Part shown: positions 50,999 through 59,685 of the stretch, one piece after another
How the letters are laid out: every line of letters begins with the position of its first letter
Numbering within the stretch: position 1 is the stretch's first letter
Assembly: GCF_020905375.1 (NCBI RefSeq)
Contig: NZ_JAJJBU010000013.1
Span: 62,001-126,000, forward strand
Length of the DNA stretch: 64,000 nt
Origin: Arthrobacter cryoconiti
Lineage (GTDB): Bacteria > Actinomycetota > Actinomycetes > Actinomycetales > Micrococcaceae
Direction: 5' to 3'
Program-made: the position numbers and the translations under genes
Notes under the pieces: model-generated
Databases searched by the model: none
Told to the model about the DNA's origin: nothing
What the model saw: the letters and a program-made list of their open reading frames with translations, nothing else

Positions 50999-51004
50999 TA
51001 GGGT
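50999..51004 (+). promoter_or_regulatory. -10 element of a leaderless promoter (98-residue hypothetical)
   Basis: TAGGGT is followed by seven bases and the ATG at 51012. Confidence 0.5.
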
Positions 51005-51011
51005 GGGCGAA

Positions 51012-51308
51012 ATGACACCTGCCGCAGCTTCGACCCGCCGTTTTGAACTTACGCTGCACAAACCGTTGCTTGGCTGGTTCCCCAAGCCAACCGTCGTCGT
51101 CAATGGACAGGCCCAGCCCACCCAGTGGGGGACGCGGAATTGGAAGGTCCCAGAGGGCATCCCAGCAAACGTGAACATCTTTTTGTATAACCGGATGTGG
51201 AAGTTTGGTGGCGTGGAATTCACGGTAGACGCCAACGACGGACAAAAATTTCTTTATCGTGCGCCCTGGCTGCCACTCGGACCGGGCAAGATCAGGTGTA
51301 TCCCCTAA
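51012..51308 (+). CDS. Hypothetical protein, 98 residues
   Basis: The protein is Trp- and Pro-rich and predicted to be mostly beta strand (RFELTLHKPLLGWFPKPTVV; WKVPEGIPANVNIFLYNRMW). It has no membrane segment and no signal peptide. I know no family. ATG 51012 is supported by the TAGGGT -10 box seven bases upstream; the frame is open to 50907 but without support. It overlaps the convergent membrane gene by 4 bp. Confidence 0.6.
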   Translation: MTPAAASTRRFELTLHKPLLGWFPKPTVVVNGQAQPTQWGTRNWKVPEGIPANVNIFLYNRMWKFGGVEFTVDANDGQKFLYRAPWLPLGPGKIRCIP

Positions 51309-52021
51309 GCGTTGCTTTTCTGCTTTGATAGCCGTCCCCAAGCAACACAGCCGAACATTGCCAGAACCGCTTGAGTCAAATATAGGAAGATCAGCACCGA
51401 ACCTTGTGCGGACGCCGCCGTGCCGAGCAGCGATACAAGGGCTGCTGGAACAAACAGGAACCATCCCCACCTCGACCCGTGAGCAAGAGCCACGAGTCCG
51501 CCCACGGCAAGTCCAGTCAGGAATCCGGTGGCAAAAAGGACGCCGAAACTAAAAGACTGGACGACGCCGGATTGCGTCAATGCGGAAATGTAAATAAACA
51601 AGGACGCCATCGATCCAACACCGTAGACGGCCGCCACGCCAATGGGTGCCACAAGATGAACGGGATGGAAGCGACGTAGCCGGATGTTTCTGGTGCCTGA
51701 GGAGGCCAATGCACTTTTCTGAAAACAAGCTCTTCCGTACAGCCCTGCGGCAATGCCAAGCGCAGCAGGGATGACGGAAATGATGAGGAACACGATGACG
51801 GTGAGTGGTCCGCTCCACCGGCCTGTTCCCAACTGTAAAAAGACTGACGGAATAGTGCTGGCATAGGAGGCAACCGCCATCCACCAACCGGCTTCTTGGC
51901 GTCGGTTGAGAAAAATTAGAGCCCCGCACAGCAGTAAGGCTGAAAGAATACGCAAAGCGATCGAAGCGATGAGTGCGAAGCTACCCAGGGTGCCAAACAA
52001 GTTCTCGCTAAGTCCGTCCAT
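51305..52021 (-). CDS. Polytopic membrane protein of unknown function
   Basis: The 238-residue protein contains six or seven hydrophobic segments and few charged residues. Short basic loops (FLNRRQEAG; GTRNIRLRRFH) mark cytoplasmic sides. No known transporter motif is visible. ATG 52021 is seven bases after a TAGGGT -10 box (52029-52034), giving a leaderless transcript. The frame is open to 52063 but that extension lies over the promoter. Confidence 0.65.
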   Translation of the reverse strand: MDGLSENLFGTLGSFALIASIALRILSALLLCGALIFLNRRQEAGWWMAVASYASTIPSVFLQLGTGRWSGPLTVIVFLIISVIPAALGIAAGLYGRACFQKSALASSGTRNIRLRRFHPVHLVAPIGVAAVYGVGSMASLFIYISALTQSGVVQSFSFGVLFATGFLTGLAVGGLVALAHGSRWGWFLFVPAALVSLLGTAASAQGSVLIFLYLTQAVLAMFGCVAWGRLSKQKSNA

Positions 52022-52028
52022 GGATTCA

Positions 52029-52034
52029 ACCCTA
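52029..52034 (-). promoter_or_regulatory. -10 element of a leaderless promoter (polytopic membrane protein)
   Basis: TAGGGT on the minus strand is followed by seven bases and the ATG at 52021. Confidence 0.5.
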
Positions 52035-52154
52035 ACCGGACAAAAGGAGAGCACGTGAGGCACGTCTAAGGTATGCGTGATTCCGGCCCCAATTCGCCCC
52101 CATATGGTGGTGAGCGTGCTTGGATTGAGTCAACATGCCCGAAAGGCGGTTCCC

Positions 52155-54254
52155 ATGACCCGTGGAATTTACGTCAGTGCCACCACCCCTGGCTCCGGCA
52201 AGACTCTCGTATCGTTGGGTGTCGCCGACGCCCTGCACAGGCATGCGGATAGGATCGGGTTCTTCCGCCCCATCAGCTCCGCCGCCGATCCGCAAGCGGA
52301 CCCGACGGTGTCCATGCTCCGGCGTATGTATGACCTCTCACCCGAGGTGTGCCGCAGTGCGATGTCCAGCGCCGAGGCCCGGGTCCTGCTGGCGGCTGGC
52401 CTACGTGAGGAGATCGACTCCCGTTGCGTGGAAATGTACAGCGAAATTGCGAGGAATTGCGACGTCGTCATTGTGGAAGGTACTGACCTCTCTGGACAGA
52501 ACGCCGCCGTCGAATTTGACCTCAATGCCCGCCTGGCCAATAACCTTGGCCTTCCCATGCTGGCTGTGATCGGTGCCCGCGGGCTCAGTGTTAGTGAGAC
52601 GGCCGATGCCGTAGACGTGGCCCGGAAAGAACTGGTGGCTGCGCATTGCTCTCTGCTGGCCATGATGGTTAACCGCGCCGATCCTGACGCCGTGGCGGAC
52701 ATCGTTGCCGCCGTGCGTCCGGGTGCCAGTGGAAAACCGGTCTATGTGCTGCCAGAGATCGAGGAGATTTCCCGACCCACAGTGGGCGAAGTGGCGGCAG
52801 CACTATCACTGCGACAAATGGCGGGCAGCCCCGAACTGGAGCGTGACGTCCACGCCGTCAAGGTGGCCGCGATGACCGTCGGGAATTTCTTGCATCTACT
52901 GGACCCCAACGATCTGGTGATCGTCCCCGGTGACCGGGCCGACGTCATGGTGGCCTCACTTGCCTCCGCTTTTTCGCCCGAGTTTCCTGTGCCCAGCGGC
53001 ATGGTCCTTACCGGGGGGCTGGCACCGGATCCGCATGTGCTGCCGTTTTTGGCACACGCACCGTTCCCCGTCTTCGCCTCCGATGCCGATACTTTCATCA
53101 CGGCTCGCGCCGTCAGCGAGGTGCGCAGCGAAATTCACTCAGGCCAGCGTCGCAAAATCGCTTCCGCATTAGGGGCCTGGGCGCGCAATGTGGACGAAGC
53201 CGAGCTCCTGGAACGCCTCTCCCTGCCGCGCCCGGCCACCATGACGCCGCTGCGTTTCCTGCACGAGTTAATCGAGCGTGCGCGTAGCGAACGCAAGCAC
53301 ATCGTCCTTGCCGAAGGGAATGACCCGCGCGTCCTGCGAGCTGCCGAAATTCTCCATCGCCGTGACGTATGTGAATTGACCATTCTGGGCAAGCCGGCCG
53401 CCGTGGAGGAATTGGCCGCTGCACACGGTGTAGGGCTGAAAGGACTTACGATTGTTGACCCGGAAACGTCTGCGCTACGGGAACGTTTTGCCGTGGAATA
53501 CCAGCGGTTGCGCGCCCACAAAGGCGTGGACTTGGCACGCGCCCGGGAAGTCATGACGGATGGCTCCTATTTCGGCACCATGATGGTCCAACTGGGCGTA
53601 GTGGACGGCATGGTCTCCGGCGCCGCGCACACTACCGCCAATACGATTCGGCCTGCCCTGGAATTCGTCAAAACGCGCGAGGGCGTGCGGATTGTCTCCT
53701 CAGTGTTCTTGATGCTGCTCTCCGACAGGGTGCTGGTGTACGGCGATTGTGCTGTAAATCCAGAGCCCAATGAGGAGCAGCTCGCCGACATCGCCATTGC
53801 CTCGGCAGCCACAGCCGCTCAATTCGGTGTGGAACCGCGGGTGGCGATGCTCTCCTACTCCACCGGAGGTTCCGGTTCAGGTGCGGCAGTTGACCAGGTC
53901 CGTCGCGCCACCGAACTGGTGCGGGGTGCCCGCCCCGACCTGCCCGTTGAAGGCCCCATCCAGTACGACGCCGCCGTGGATGCCTCGATCGCGGCATCCA
54001 AGCTGCCCACATCAGAGGTAGCAGGACAGGCTACGGTGTTTATTTTCCCGGACCTGAATACTGGCAACAACACCTACAAGGCGGTCCAGCAGTCGTCCGG
54101 TGCTGTCGCCGTCGGTCCCGTCTTGCAGGGATTGAACAAACCCATCAACGACCTCTCCCGAGGGTGCACTGTGGAGGACATCGTCAACACCGTCGCCATC
54201 ACAGCCATTCAGGCACAAACACCGTCCGCAGCCGCTGAATCGAAGGAACTCTAA
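52155..54254 (+). CDS. pta: Phosphate acetyltransferase
   Basis: The 699-residue enzyme interconverts acetyl-CoA and acetyl phosphate. It is the long, three-domain form: an N-terminal P-loop dethiobiotin synthetase-like domain (YVSATTPGSGKTLVSLG), a middle DRTGG domain (about residues 215-325), and the C-terminal PTA_PTB catalytic domain (about 370-690: HIVLAEGNDPRVLRAAEIL, then SYSTGGSGSGAAVDQV and FPDLNTGNNTYKAVQ). I start at ATG 52155, with AAAGG upstream. It shares the TAATG junction with ackA. Confidence 0.96.
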   Translation: MTRGIYVSATTPGSGKTLVSLGVADALHRHADRIGFFRPISSAADPQADPTVSMLRRMYDLSPEVCRSAMSSAEARVLLAAGLREEIDSRCVEMYSEIARNCDVVIVEGTDLSGQNAAVEFDLNARLANNLGLPMLAVIGARGLSVSETADAVDVARKELVAAHCSLLAMMVNRADPDAVADIVAAVRPGASGKPVYVLPEIEEISRPTVGEVAAALSLRQMAGSPELERDVHAVKVAAMTVGNFLHLLDPNDLVIVPGDRADVMVASLASAFSPEFPVPSGMVLTGGLAPDPHVLPFLAHAPFPVFASDADTFITARAVSEVRSEIHSGQRRKIASALGAWARNVDEAELLERLSLPRPATMTPLRFLHELIERARSERKHIVLAEGNDPRVLRAAEILHRRDVCELTILGKPAAVEELAAAHGVGLKGLTIVDPETSALRERFAVEYQRLRAHKGVDLARAREVMTDGSYFGTMMVQLGVVDGMVSGAAHTTANTIRPALEFVKTREGVRIVSSVFLMLLSDRVLVYGDCAVNPEPNEEQLADIAIASAATAAQFGVEPRVAMLSYSTGGSGSGAAVDQVRRATELVRGARPDLPVEGPIQYDAAVDASIAASKLPTSEVAGQATVFIFPDLNTGNNTYKAVQQSSGAVAVGPVLQGLNKPINDLSRGCTVEDIVNTVAITAIQAQTPSAAAESKEL

Positions 54255-55393
54255 TGCGCGTCCTCGTCATCAACTCAGGTTCGTCGTCCCTGAAATACCA
54301 GGTTCGGGACACCACCACCGACGAGGTCCAAGCCAACGGCTTGATCGAGCGCATCGGTGAGGGTAACGGCGGGCCGCTCGATCACGGCGCTGCCATGGAT
54401 CTTGTGGCGACCGAGCTAGAAGGTGTACTAGCCCGCAGACCTCTGGACGCCGTCGGCCACCGCGTAGTTCATGGTGGGGAACGCTTTAGCGAACCGGTGC
54501 TGATCAACAACGAAATCACCCGTGCCATAGAGCGGCTAAACCCGTTGGCGCCGCTGCATAACCCCGCCAACGTGCTGGGAATCCGCGCGATCACAGCCAA
54601 ATGGCCCGAACTGCCACAGGTGGCCGTCTTTGACACCGCGTTTCACCGTACCCTTCCCGAGCACGCCTGGCGCTATGCCATACCTGATTCCCTGTACCGC
54701 AAATACGGGATCCGTCGCTACGGTTTCCATGGCACTTCGCATGAGTTTGTCACCGGACGGGCCGCGCAACTGCTCGGTATCCCGGTGTCCGAATTCAATG
54801 CCGTGGTGGCGCATTTGGGCAACGGTGTCTCGCTCACCGCAGTCCAAAGCGGGGCGAGCATCGATACTTCTATGGGTTTCACACCGTTGGAGGGCCTGGT
54901 CATGGGGACCCGCAGTGGTGATTTAGACCCATCGATTCTTGTCTTCCTCCAGCGGCAGGGAATGTCTGCCGATGAGATCGACAAGCTGCTGAACCGCGAT
55001 TCTGGACTCAAGGCGTTAGCAGGGGATAACGATATGCGCGCAATCGTGGACGCAGCGCAATCCGGTGATCAGCGCGCGGCGATGGCGCTCGCCGTCACGT
55101 CGTACCGTCTTGCTAAATACATTGGCGGCTACCATGTGGCGGTCGGCGGGGCGCAAGCGATTGTGTTCACCGCAGGAATTGGTGAGAATTCCTCCGCGTT
55201 CCGCCAACTCGTGGCAGATCGTTTGGGCGCTCTCGGCATTAGCCTCGATTCCGACGCGAACAAGGTGCGTTCGAAGCAGGCGAGGGTGATTAGTGCCCCC
55301 GACTCCGCTATCCCGGTTCTGGTGGTGCCTACGGATGAGGAGGCGGCCATCGCAGAGGCTACGCTCAAGGTGATTCAGGCGGTGCCGAGGTAG
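54254..55393 (+). CDS. ackA: Acetate kinase
   Basis: The 379-residue ASKHA-fold kinase converts acetyl phosphate and ADP to acetate and ATP. Motifs include VLVINSGSSSLKYQV, VGHRVVHGGERF, FDTAFHRTLPEHAWRYAIP (split at the turn), GFHGTSHEFV, and FTAGIGENSSAFRQLV. Together with the overlapping pta gene it forms the overflow acetate pathway, operable in either direction. Its stop codon TAG (55391-55393) is also the start of the next gene's -10 element. Confidence 0.97.
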   Translation: MRVLVINSGSSSLKYQVRDTTTDEVQANGLIERIGEGNGGPLDHGAAMDLVATELEGVLARRPLDAVGHRVVHGGERFSEPVLINNEITRAIERLNPLAPLHNPANVLGIRAITAKWPELPQVAVFDTAFHRTLPEHAWRYAIPDSLYRKYGIRRYGFHGTSHEFVTGRAAQLLGIPVSEFNAVVAHLGNGVSLTAVQSGASIDTSMGFTPLEGLVMGTRSGDLDPSILVFLQRQGMSADEIDKLLNRDSGLKALAGDNDMRAIVDAAQSGDQRAAMALAVTSYRLAKYIGGYHVAVGGAQAIVFTAGIGENSSAFRQLVADRLGALGISLDSDANKVRSKQARVISAPDSAIPVLVVPTDEEAAIAEATLKVIQAVPR

Positions 55394-55396
55394 GCT
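55391..55396 (+). promoter_or_regulatory. -10 element overlapping the ackA stop codon
   Basis: TAGGCT, whose TAG ends ackA, is followed by six bases and the ATG at 55403. Confidence 0.5.
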
Positions 55397-55402
55397 CGGT
55401 CC

Positions 55403-55957
55403 ATGGTTGAAATTACATACCCGCTGCTCACTGAACGCCTAGTTCTACGGCGTTTTGTGGCGGCAGATCTGCCGGCCTACTATGACCACCAACGCCTACC
55501 CGAGACGGTGCGTTACTTGCTGTGCGGACCTAGAAGCTACACGGAATGCATGACGCGCGTTGGCATGTTTGCTGACTCCAAGTTTGAAAAGGAGGGCGAC
55601 TGGGCAACCTTCGCCATCCAGCTCAAGGACAATTCCGAACTTTTAGGACAGATTGCGCTGAAGTGGGGCAGCGGCGGAGGGGAATCGGCTCGTCAACTTG
55701 TGGGTGAACTCGGTTGGAGCTTGGCTCCTGGCGCCCAAGGTCGCGGCTACGCGACGGAGGCCGCGGCAGCGGTCCTGGAACTGGCCGTTCATACCCTAGG
55801 ATTCCACCGTTTGGAAGCAAGACTAGATGTCCGCAACGACGCGTCCGCTGCCGTCTGTGAACGCTTGGGCATGCAGCGTGAGGGCGTGCTGCGGGACAAC
55901 ATGTATCTCAAGGGGGAGTGGACGTCGGAGGCGATTTACGCGGTGGTGCGCGACTGA
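55403..55957 (+). CDS. RimJ/RimL-type GNAT acetyltransferase
   Basis: The 184-residue protein begins with the typical LLTERLVLRRFVAADLPAYY of RimJ/RimL-like acetyltransferases and has the acetyl-CoA motif LAPGAQGRGYATEAAAAVLE, then HRLEARLDVRNDASAAVCERLG. It may acetylate a protein N-terminus or a small molecule. The ATG at 55403 is preceded at six bases by TAGGCT, so it can be transcribed separately from ackA. Confidence 0.92.
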   Translation: MVEITYPLLTERLVLRRFVAADLPAYYDHQRLPETVRYLLCGPRSYTECMTRVGMFADSKFEKEGDWATFAIQLKDNSELLGQIALKWGSGGGESARQLVGELGWSLAPGAQGRGYATEAAAAVLELAVHTLGFHRLEARLDVRNDASAAVCERLGMQREGVLRDNMYLKGEWTSEAIYAVVRD

Positions 55958-55967
55958 CCCCACCCCG

Positions 55968-56042
55968 GCAACTGACCCGCAGAAAACGTCGAAAATAGTC
56001 CTTGGTAAGCGGTTTCCACTGCGTTTTCTGCGGGTCAGTTGC
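55968..56042. terminator. 21-bp perfect inverted repeat between convergent genes (terminator or REP-like)
   Basis: Positions 55968-55988 are the exact complement of 56022-56042, separated by a 33-nt loop. The repeat abuts the stop of oligopeptidase B (56043) and starts 10 bp after the GNAT stop. TTTT within the right arm gives partial terminator character. The core TGCGGGT also appears in the menB-upstream palindrome. Confidence 0.6.
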
Positions 56043-58250
56043 TTAGCGCAGCTCCGTGGCTCCTATGGCGTCAGCGAGGAACGCGTAGTCCCAGGCCCGG
56101 GTCTTCCACCCTTCATAGCGTCCGGATGCTCCGCCATGGCCACCGTCCATCTCAATCTTGAGCACAATGGGCTCCTTGCCGGTGGAAACCGAGCGTAGCT
56201 CCTGAACCCATTTGGCTGGTTCCACGTAGAGCACGCGGGTGTCATTGAAGCTCGTGATCGCAGCGATCTTCGGGTACGCCACAGCCCGTACGTTCTCATA
56301 CGGGGTGTAGTCCTTCATGTACTGGTAAACAGCGGGATCGGTGATCGGGTTGCCCCATTCTTCCCACTCCAAGGCGGAGAGTGGCAGCTCTGGGTCCAAA
56401 ATGGTGGTCAATGCGTCCACGAACGGCACCTGCGCCACGATGGCTGCATACTTTTCTGGCGCCAGGTTTGCCACGGCGCCCATCAGAAGTCCACCTGCCG
56501 AACCGCCCATGGCGCCGATGCGAGCAGGGTCAACCCAGCCGGATTGTGCCAACCAGTCCGTTGCAGCCACAAAATCGCTGAACGTGTTCTTCTTATTGAG
56601 CTTCTTGCCGTCCTCGTACCAGTGCCGACCCATCTCGCCGCCGCCACGCACGTGCGCAATTACAAACACCACACCGCGGTCCAACAATGACAGGCGCGGC
56701 ACGCCAAAACCGGGATCGATGCTCACTTCATACGAACCATATCCGTACACCACGCCGGCATTCGAACCGTCGCGGGCCAGGTCAGCGCGGCGCAAAACTG
56801 ATAGCGGGACCCGCGTGCCGTCCTCGGCCACGGCCCATTCGCGCGTTGCCACATAATCTTGTGCGCGGTAACCGCCCAGGACAGGTGTTTCTTTGCGAAG
56901 CAGTAACTCGCCTTCGGCGTGGGTGCGAGCGTGGGTGCCAGCGTGGGTTTGCGGCAGTGCGTAATCATAAACGCGCGACGGCGTGAAATCGGACGTGTAG
57001 ATCAGCCGGATCACGGGGGACTCAAACTCGCTCCCGCCCATCGAGGTTGTGTAGAGCTCCTCGTCAAAGCCGGGCTCGACGGCGGCCACCTGGCTGGGCG
57101 TGCCCAGGCCGTCCAGGGCTGTCACCTGTATGCGCTCAATGGTGTCCTTGCGCAGCGAAACAACCATGTGGGTGGCCGTGACGGTGGCCCCATTGATACG
57201 CACGGCATCTTCGTGCGGGACTACAGTATCCCAGTGCTGTTCCGTGAGGGGTTTGATGAACTCGGCAGCATCCACGAGGGAAATCATGGAGTTCACGGCA
57301 TCGCGGTTGTGGGTCAGGAGAACCTTTTCCTGACCCTCCCAAAGGAACGGTTCGGCGTCGTAAAGGATGTGTTCACTGCGCGGGATGAGGGTCTGTAACC
57401 CTTTTTCTGGAGCGTCGAAGTCAAGGAGAAGAGTTTCGCTGAATTCTGAACAGCCGATGCTGATGGCCAGGTGGCGGCGGTCCGCGGAGAGGTCAAAGCC
57501 CGTCCACATGGCGACGTCGTCCTCTTGGTAAAGAACGGCGTCTTCGGTCACCGGGGTACCCAAGACATGGGTCTTTACCTGGAAGGGACGCCACGAGTCA
57601 TCAGCGATCATGTAGTACAGGGTGCGCCCGTCAGGGGAGAACGTCAGACCATAAAAAGTGTTCTCAATGTGCTCTTCCAATAGTTCCCCGGTGCGCAAGT
57701 CCTTGATCCGGATCGTGAACAGTTCGTCTCCGGCATTGTCCACGGAGTACGCGTACAGCATGCCGTCGCGGGAGACAGCGGCGCCGCCCAAGGAGAAGAA
57801 CGGCTGGTCCTTGGCCTCGACATTGCCATCTAGCAAGACGACTTCACCGTGGACCGCAACCCCTGGCTCAACCAGCGGGGGAGTCCAGTCATCCACTGCG
57901 CTGCCGTCGCCGTCGGCCTTCACCCGGCACTGGATGGAATAGGGGCTGCCTTCCACCATGCGCGAGTAGTACCACCAGCCATCTTTGCGGCTGGGGACGG
58001 AGAGATCGGTCTCCTGGGTGCGGTTCTTGATCTCGTTAAAAATATCGGTGCGAAGCTTTTCTTGCCCGGCGGTAACGGTATCCGTGTAGGCCTGCTCGGC
58101 ATGTAGATGCGCCAGAACGTCGGGGTTCTCCTTTTCGCGCAGCCACTCGTAGTGGTCTGTGAACGTCTCACCGTGGTGGGTGCGCGCTACCGGAACCTTC
58201 TTGGCCACGGGAGGGGCGGACAGGACTGAATCAGAGGCGGAAGTCATCAT
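56043..58250 (-). CDS. ptrB: Oligopeptidase B (S9A prolyl oligopeptidase family)
   Basis: The 735-residue protein has an N-terminal beta-propeller and a C-terminal alpha/beta-hydrolase domain with the catalytic Ser in GAMGGSAGGLLMG, Asp in SFNDTRVLYVEP and His in MDGGHGGASGRYEG. The substrate-restricting acidic residues of oligopeptidase B (EWEEWGNP) are present, consistent with cleavage after Arg/Lys in short peptides. I start at ATG 58250, with GTGGA upstream; GTG 58259 is an alternative. It is cytoplasmic, and its gene is monocistronic. Confidence 0.94.
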   Translation of the reverse strand: MMTSASDSVLSAPPVAKKVPVARTHHGETFTDHYEWLREKENPDVLAHLHAEQAYTDTVTAGQEKLRTDIFNEIKNRTQETDLSVPSRKDGWWYYSRMVEGSPYSIQCRVKADGDGSAVDDWTPPLVEPGVAVHGEVVLLDGNVEAKDQPFFSLGGAAVSRDGMLYAYSVDNAGDELFTIRIKDLRTGELLEEHIENTFYGLTFSPDGRTLYYMIADDSWRPFQVKTHVLGTPVTEDAVLYQEDDVAMWTGFDLSADRRHLAISIGCSEFSETLLLDFDAPEKGLQTLIPRSEHILYDAEPFLWEGQEKVLLTHNRDAVNSMISLVDAAEFIKPLTEQHWDTVVPHEDAVRINGATVTATHMVVSLRKDTIERIQVTALDGLGTPSQVAAVEPGFDEELYTTSMGGSEFESPVIRLIYTSDFTPSRVYDYALPQTHAGTHARTHAEGELLLRKETPVLGGYRAQDYVATREWAVAEDGTRVPLSVLRRADLARDGSNAGVVYGYGSYEVSIDPGFGVPRLSLLDRGVVFVIAHVRGGGEMGRHWYEDGKKLNKKNTFSDFVAATDWLAQSGWVDPARIGAMGGSAGGLLMGAVANLAPEKYAAIVAQVPFVDALTTILDPELPLSALEWEEWGNPITDPAVYQYMKDYTPYENVRAVAYPKIAAITSFNDTRVLYVEPAKWVQELRSVSTGKEPIVLKIEMDGGHGGASGRYEGWKTRAWDYAFLADAIGATELR

Positions 58251-58375
58251 GAAATCCACTGTATAGAGGATGCGCTGATCCCGTGCAGCGCTATGCCGAG
58301 AGCGGAGTCGTTAGTGCTTTATGACTCTCCTTGCGCGAAGTGCGGTTGACCGTGTGCCCCATCACATGGAATATT

Positions 58376-58396
58376 TATAGAACGAACGGTCGGTAA
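58376..58396 (+). promoter_or_regulatory. TetR/PaaR-like operator overlapping the paa promoter
   Basis: AACGAACGGTCGGTAA (58381-58396) contains the imperfect palindrome ACnnACnGTnnGT typical of TetR-family PaaR-type sites. A TATAGA -10-like element (58376-58381) touches it. A repressor bound here would block transcription of the downstream beta-oxidation/phenylacetate genes. The regulator gene itself is not in the window. Confidence 0.5.
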
Positions 58397-58461
58397 GTTA
58401 GCGATCGAGTTCCCGCGGACGGCAGCTGCCGCTCCGCTCGGCTCGCTGGAAGGGCGCATCC

Positions 58462-59685
58462 ATGGCAACACCAGAGGCATTTTTAGTCGGTGGCGTTCGC
58501 ACGCCGGTTGGGCGTTATGGCGGGGCACTTTCTAGCGTCAGGCCCGACGATCTCGCCGCGCTGGCCATCTCAGAGCTCTTGGCACGCACAGGGATTGACC
58601 CCGCAGCTGTGGATGAGGTCATCTTCGGCAACGCGAATGGGGCGGGCGAAGAAAACCGCAACGTTGCCCGCATGGCCTGGCTACTGGCTGGCTTCCCCGA
58701 CACCGTTCCCGGAATCACCGTCAACCGGCTGTGCGCCTCTGGAATGAGCGCCATCACGATGGCGTCCCACATGATCAAAGCTGGTGCTGCGGACATCGTG
58801 GTGGCCGGCGGGGTTGAATCGATGTCCCGAGCGCCCTGGGTGATGGCCAAGCCCGAGAAGGCTTTCTCGAAACCGGGAGCCAGCTTTGACACCTCGATCG
58901 GCTGGCGTTTTGCCAATCCAAACTTCCTGTCCGGGGAGCTCTCCCGTGACGGCAAGATGACGTTCTCCATGACCGAAACGGCGGAGGAAGTAGCCCGTCG
59001 TTTCAACACTTCCCGTGAAGACTGCGACGCTTTCGCCGTACGTTCGCACGAGCTGGCGCTCGCAGCCATTGCTGCGGGCCGCTTCGCCGAGGAGATCGTC
59101 CCGGTGACGGTTCGGGGCCGCAAGTCTGACACAGTGGTGGACACCGATGAGGGTCCCCGTGAAGGCACCACGCTGGATGTCCTTGCCGGGCTCCGCGCCG
59201 TAGTCAAGGGTGGCTCCGTGGTCACCGCTGGCAACTCTTCAACGCTTAACGACGGCTCCTCAGCCATCATCGTGGCATCTGCTGCTGCGATAAAAAAGTA
59301 TGGCCTCACCCCTCGCGCCCGGATCGTCGACGGCGCCGCAGCTGGCCTGGCCCCGGAAATCATGGGGATGGGTCCCGTGGCAGCGAGCCGCAAAGTTCTG
59401 GAGCGCCAGGGCGTGAACGCAAGCCAACTAGCCGCCGTCGAACTCAACGAGGCCTTCGCTTCGCAGTCCTTGGCCAGCATGAGGGAGCTGCGCTTGGACC
59501 CCGCGATTGTCAATAATGACGGCGGCGCGATATCTCTGGGTCACCCGCTGGGATCCTCGGGTTCGCGCATCGTGGTGACTCTGCTGGGGCGGCTGGAACG
59601 CGAGGCAGCCGCTGGGAGCTTGGGCCTGGCCACCATGTGTATCGGCGTGGGTCAGGGCGCGGCACTGCTAGTGGAGCGAATTTGA
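58462..59685 (+). CDS. Thiolase (acetyl-CoA acyltransferase, 3-oxoadipyl-CoA thiolase-like)
   Basis: The 407-residue thiolase has the nucleophilic Cys91 in NRLCASGMSA, GGVESMSRAPWVM, the catalytic His in GHPLGSSGSR and the second Cys in TMCIGVGQGAALL. Downstream genes indicate the phenylacetate pathway, in which this enzyme (PaaJ) cleaves 3-oxoadipyl-CoA and 3-oxo-dehydrosuberyl-CoA. The start has GGAAGG at about 58447-58452. It overlaps the next gene (TGATG). Confidence 0.9.
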   Translation: MATPEAFLVGGVRTPVGRYGGALSSVRPDDLAALAISELLARTGIDPAAVDEVIFGNANGAGEENRNVARMAWLLAGFPDTVPGITVNRLCASGMSAITMASHMIKAGAADIVVAGGVESMSRAPWVMAKPEKAFSKPGASFDTSIGWRFANPNFLSGELSRDGKMTFSMTETAEEVARRFNTSREDCDAFAVRSHELALAAIAAGRFAEEIVPVTVRGRKSDTVVDTDEGPREGTTLDVLAGLRAVVKGGSVVTAGNSSTLNDGSSAIIVASAAAIKKYGLTPRARIVDGAAAGLAPEIMGMGPVAASRKVLERQGVNASQLAAVELNEAFASQSLASMRELRLDPAIVNNDGGAISLGHPLGSSGSRIVVTLLGRLEREAAAGSLGLATMCIGVGQGAALLVERI

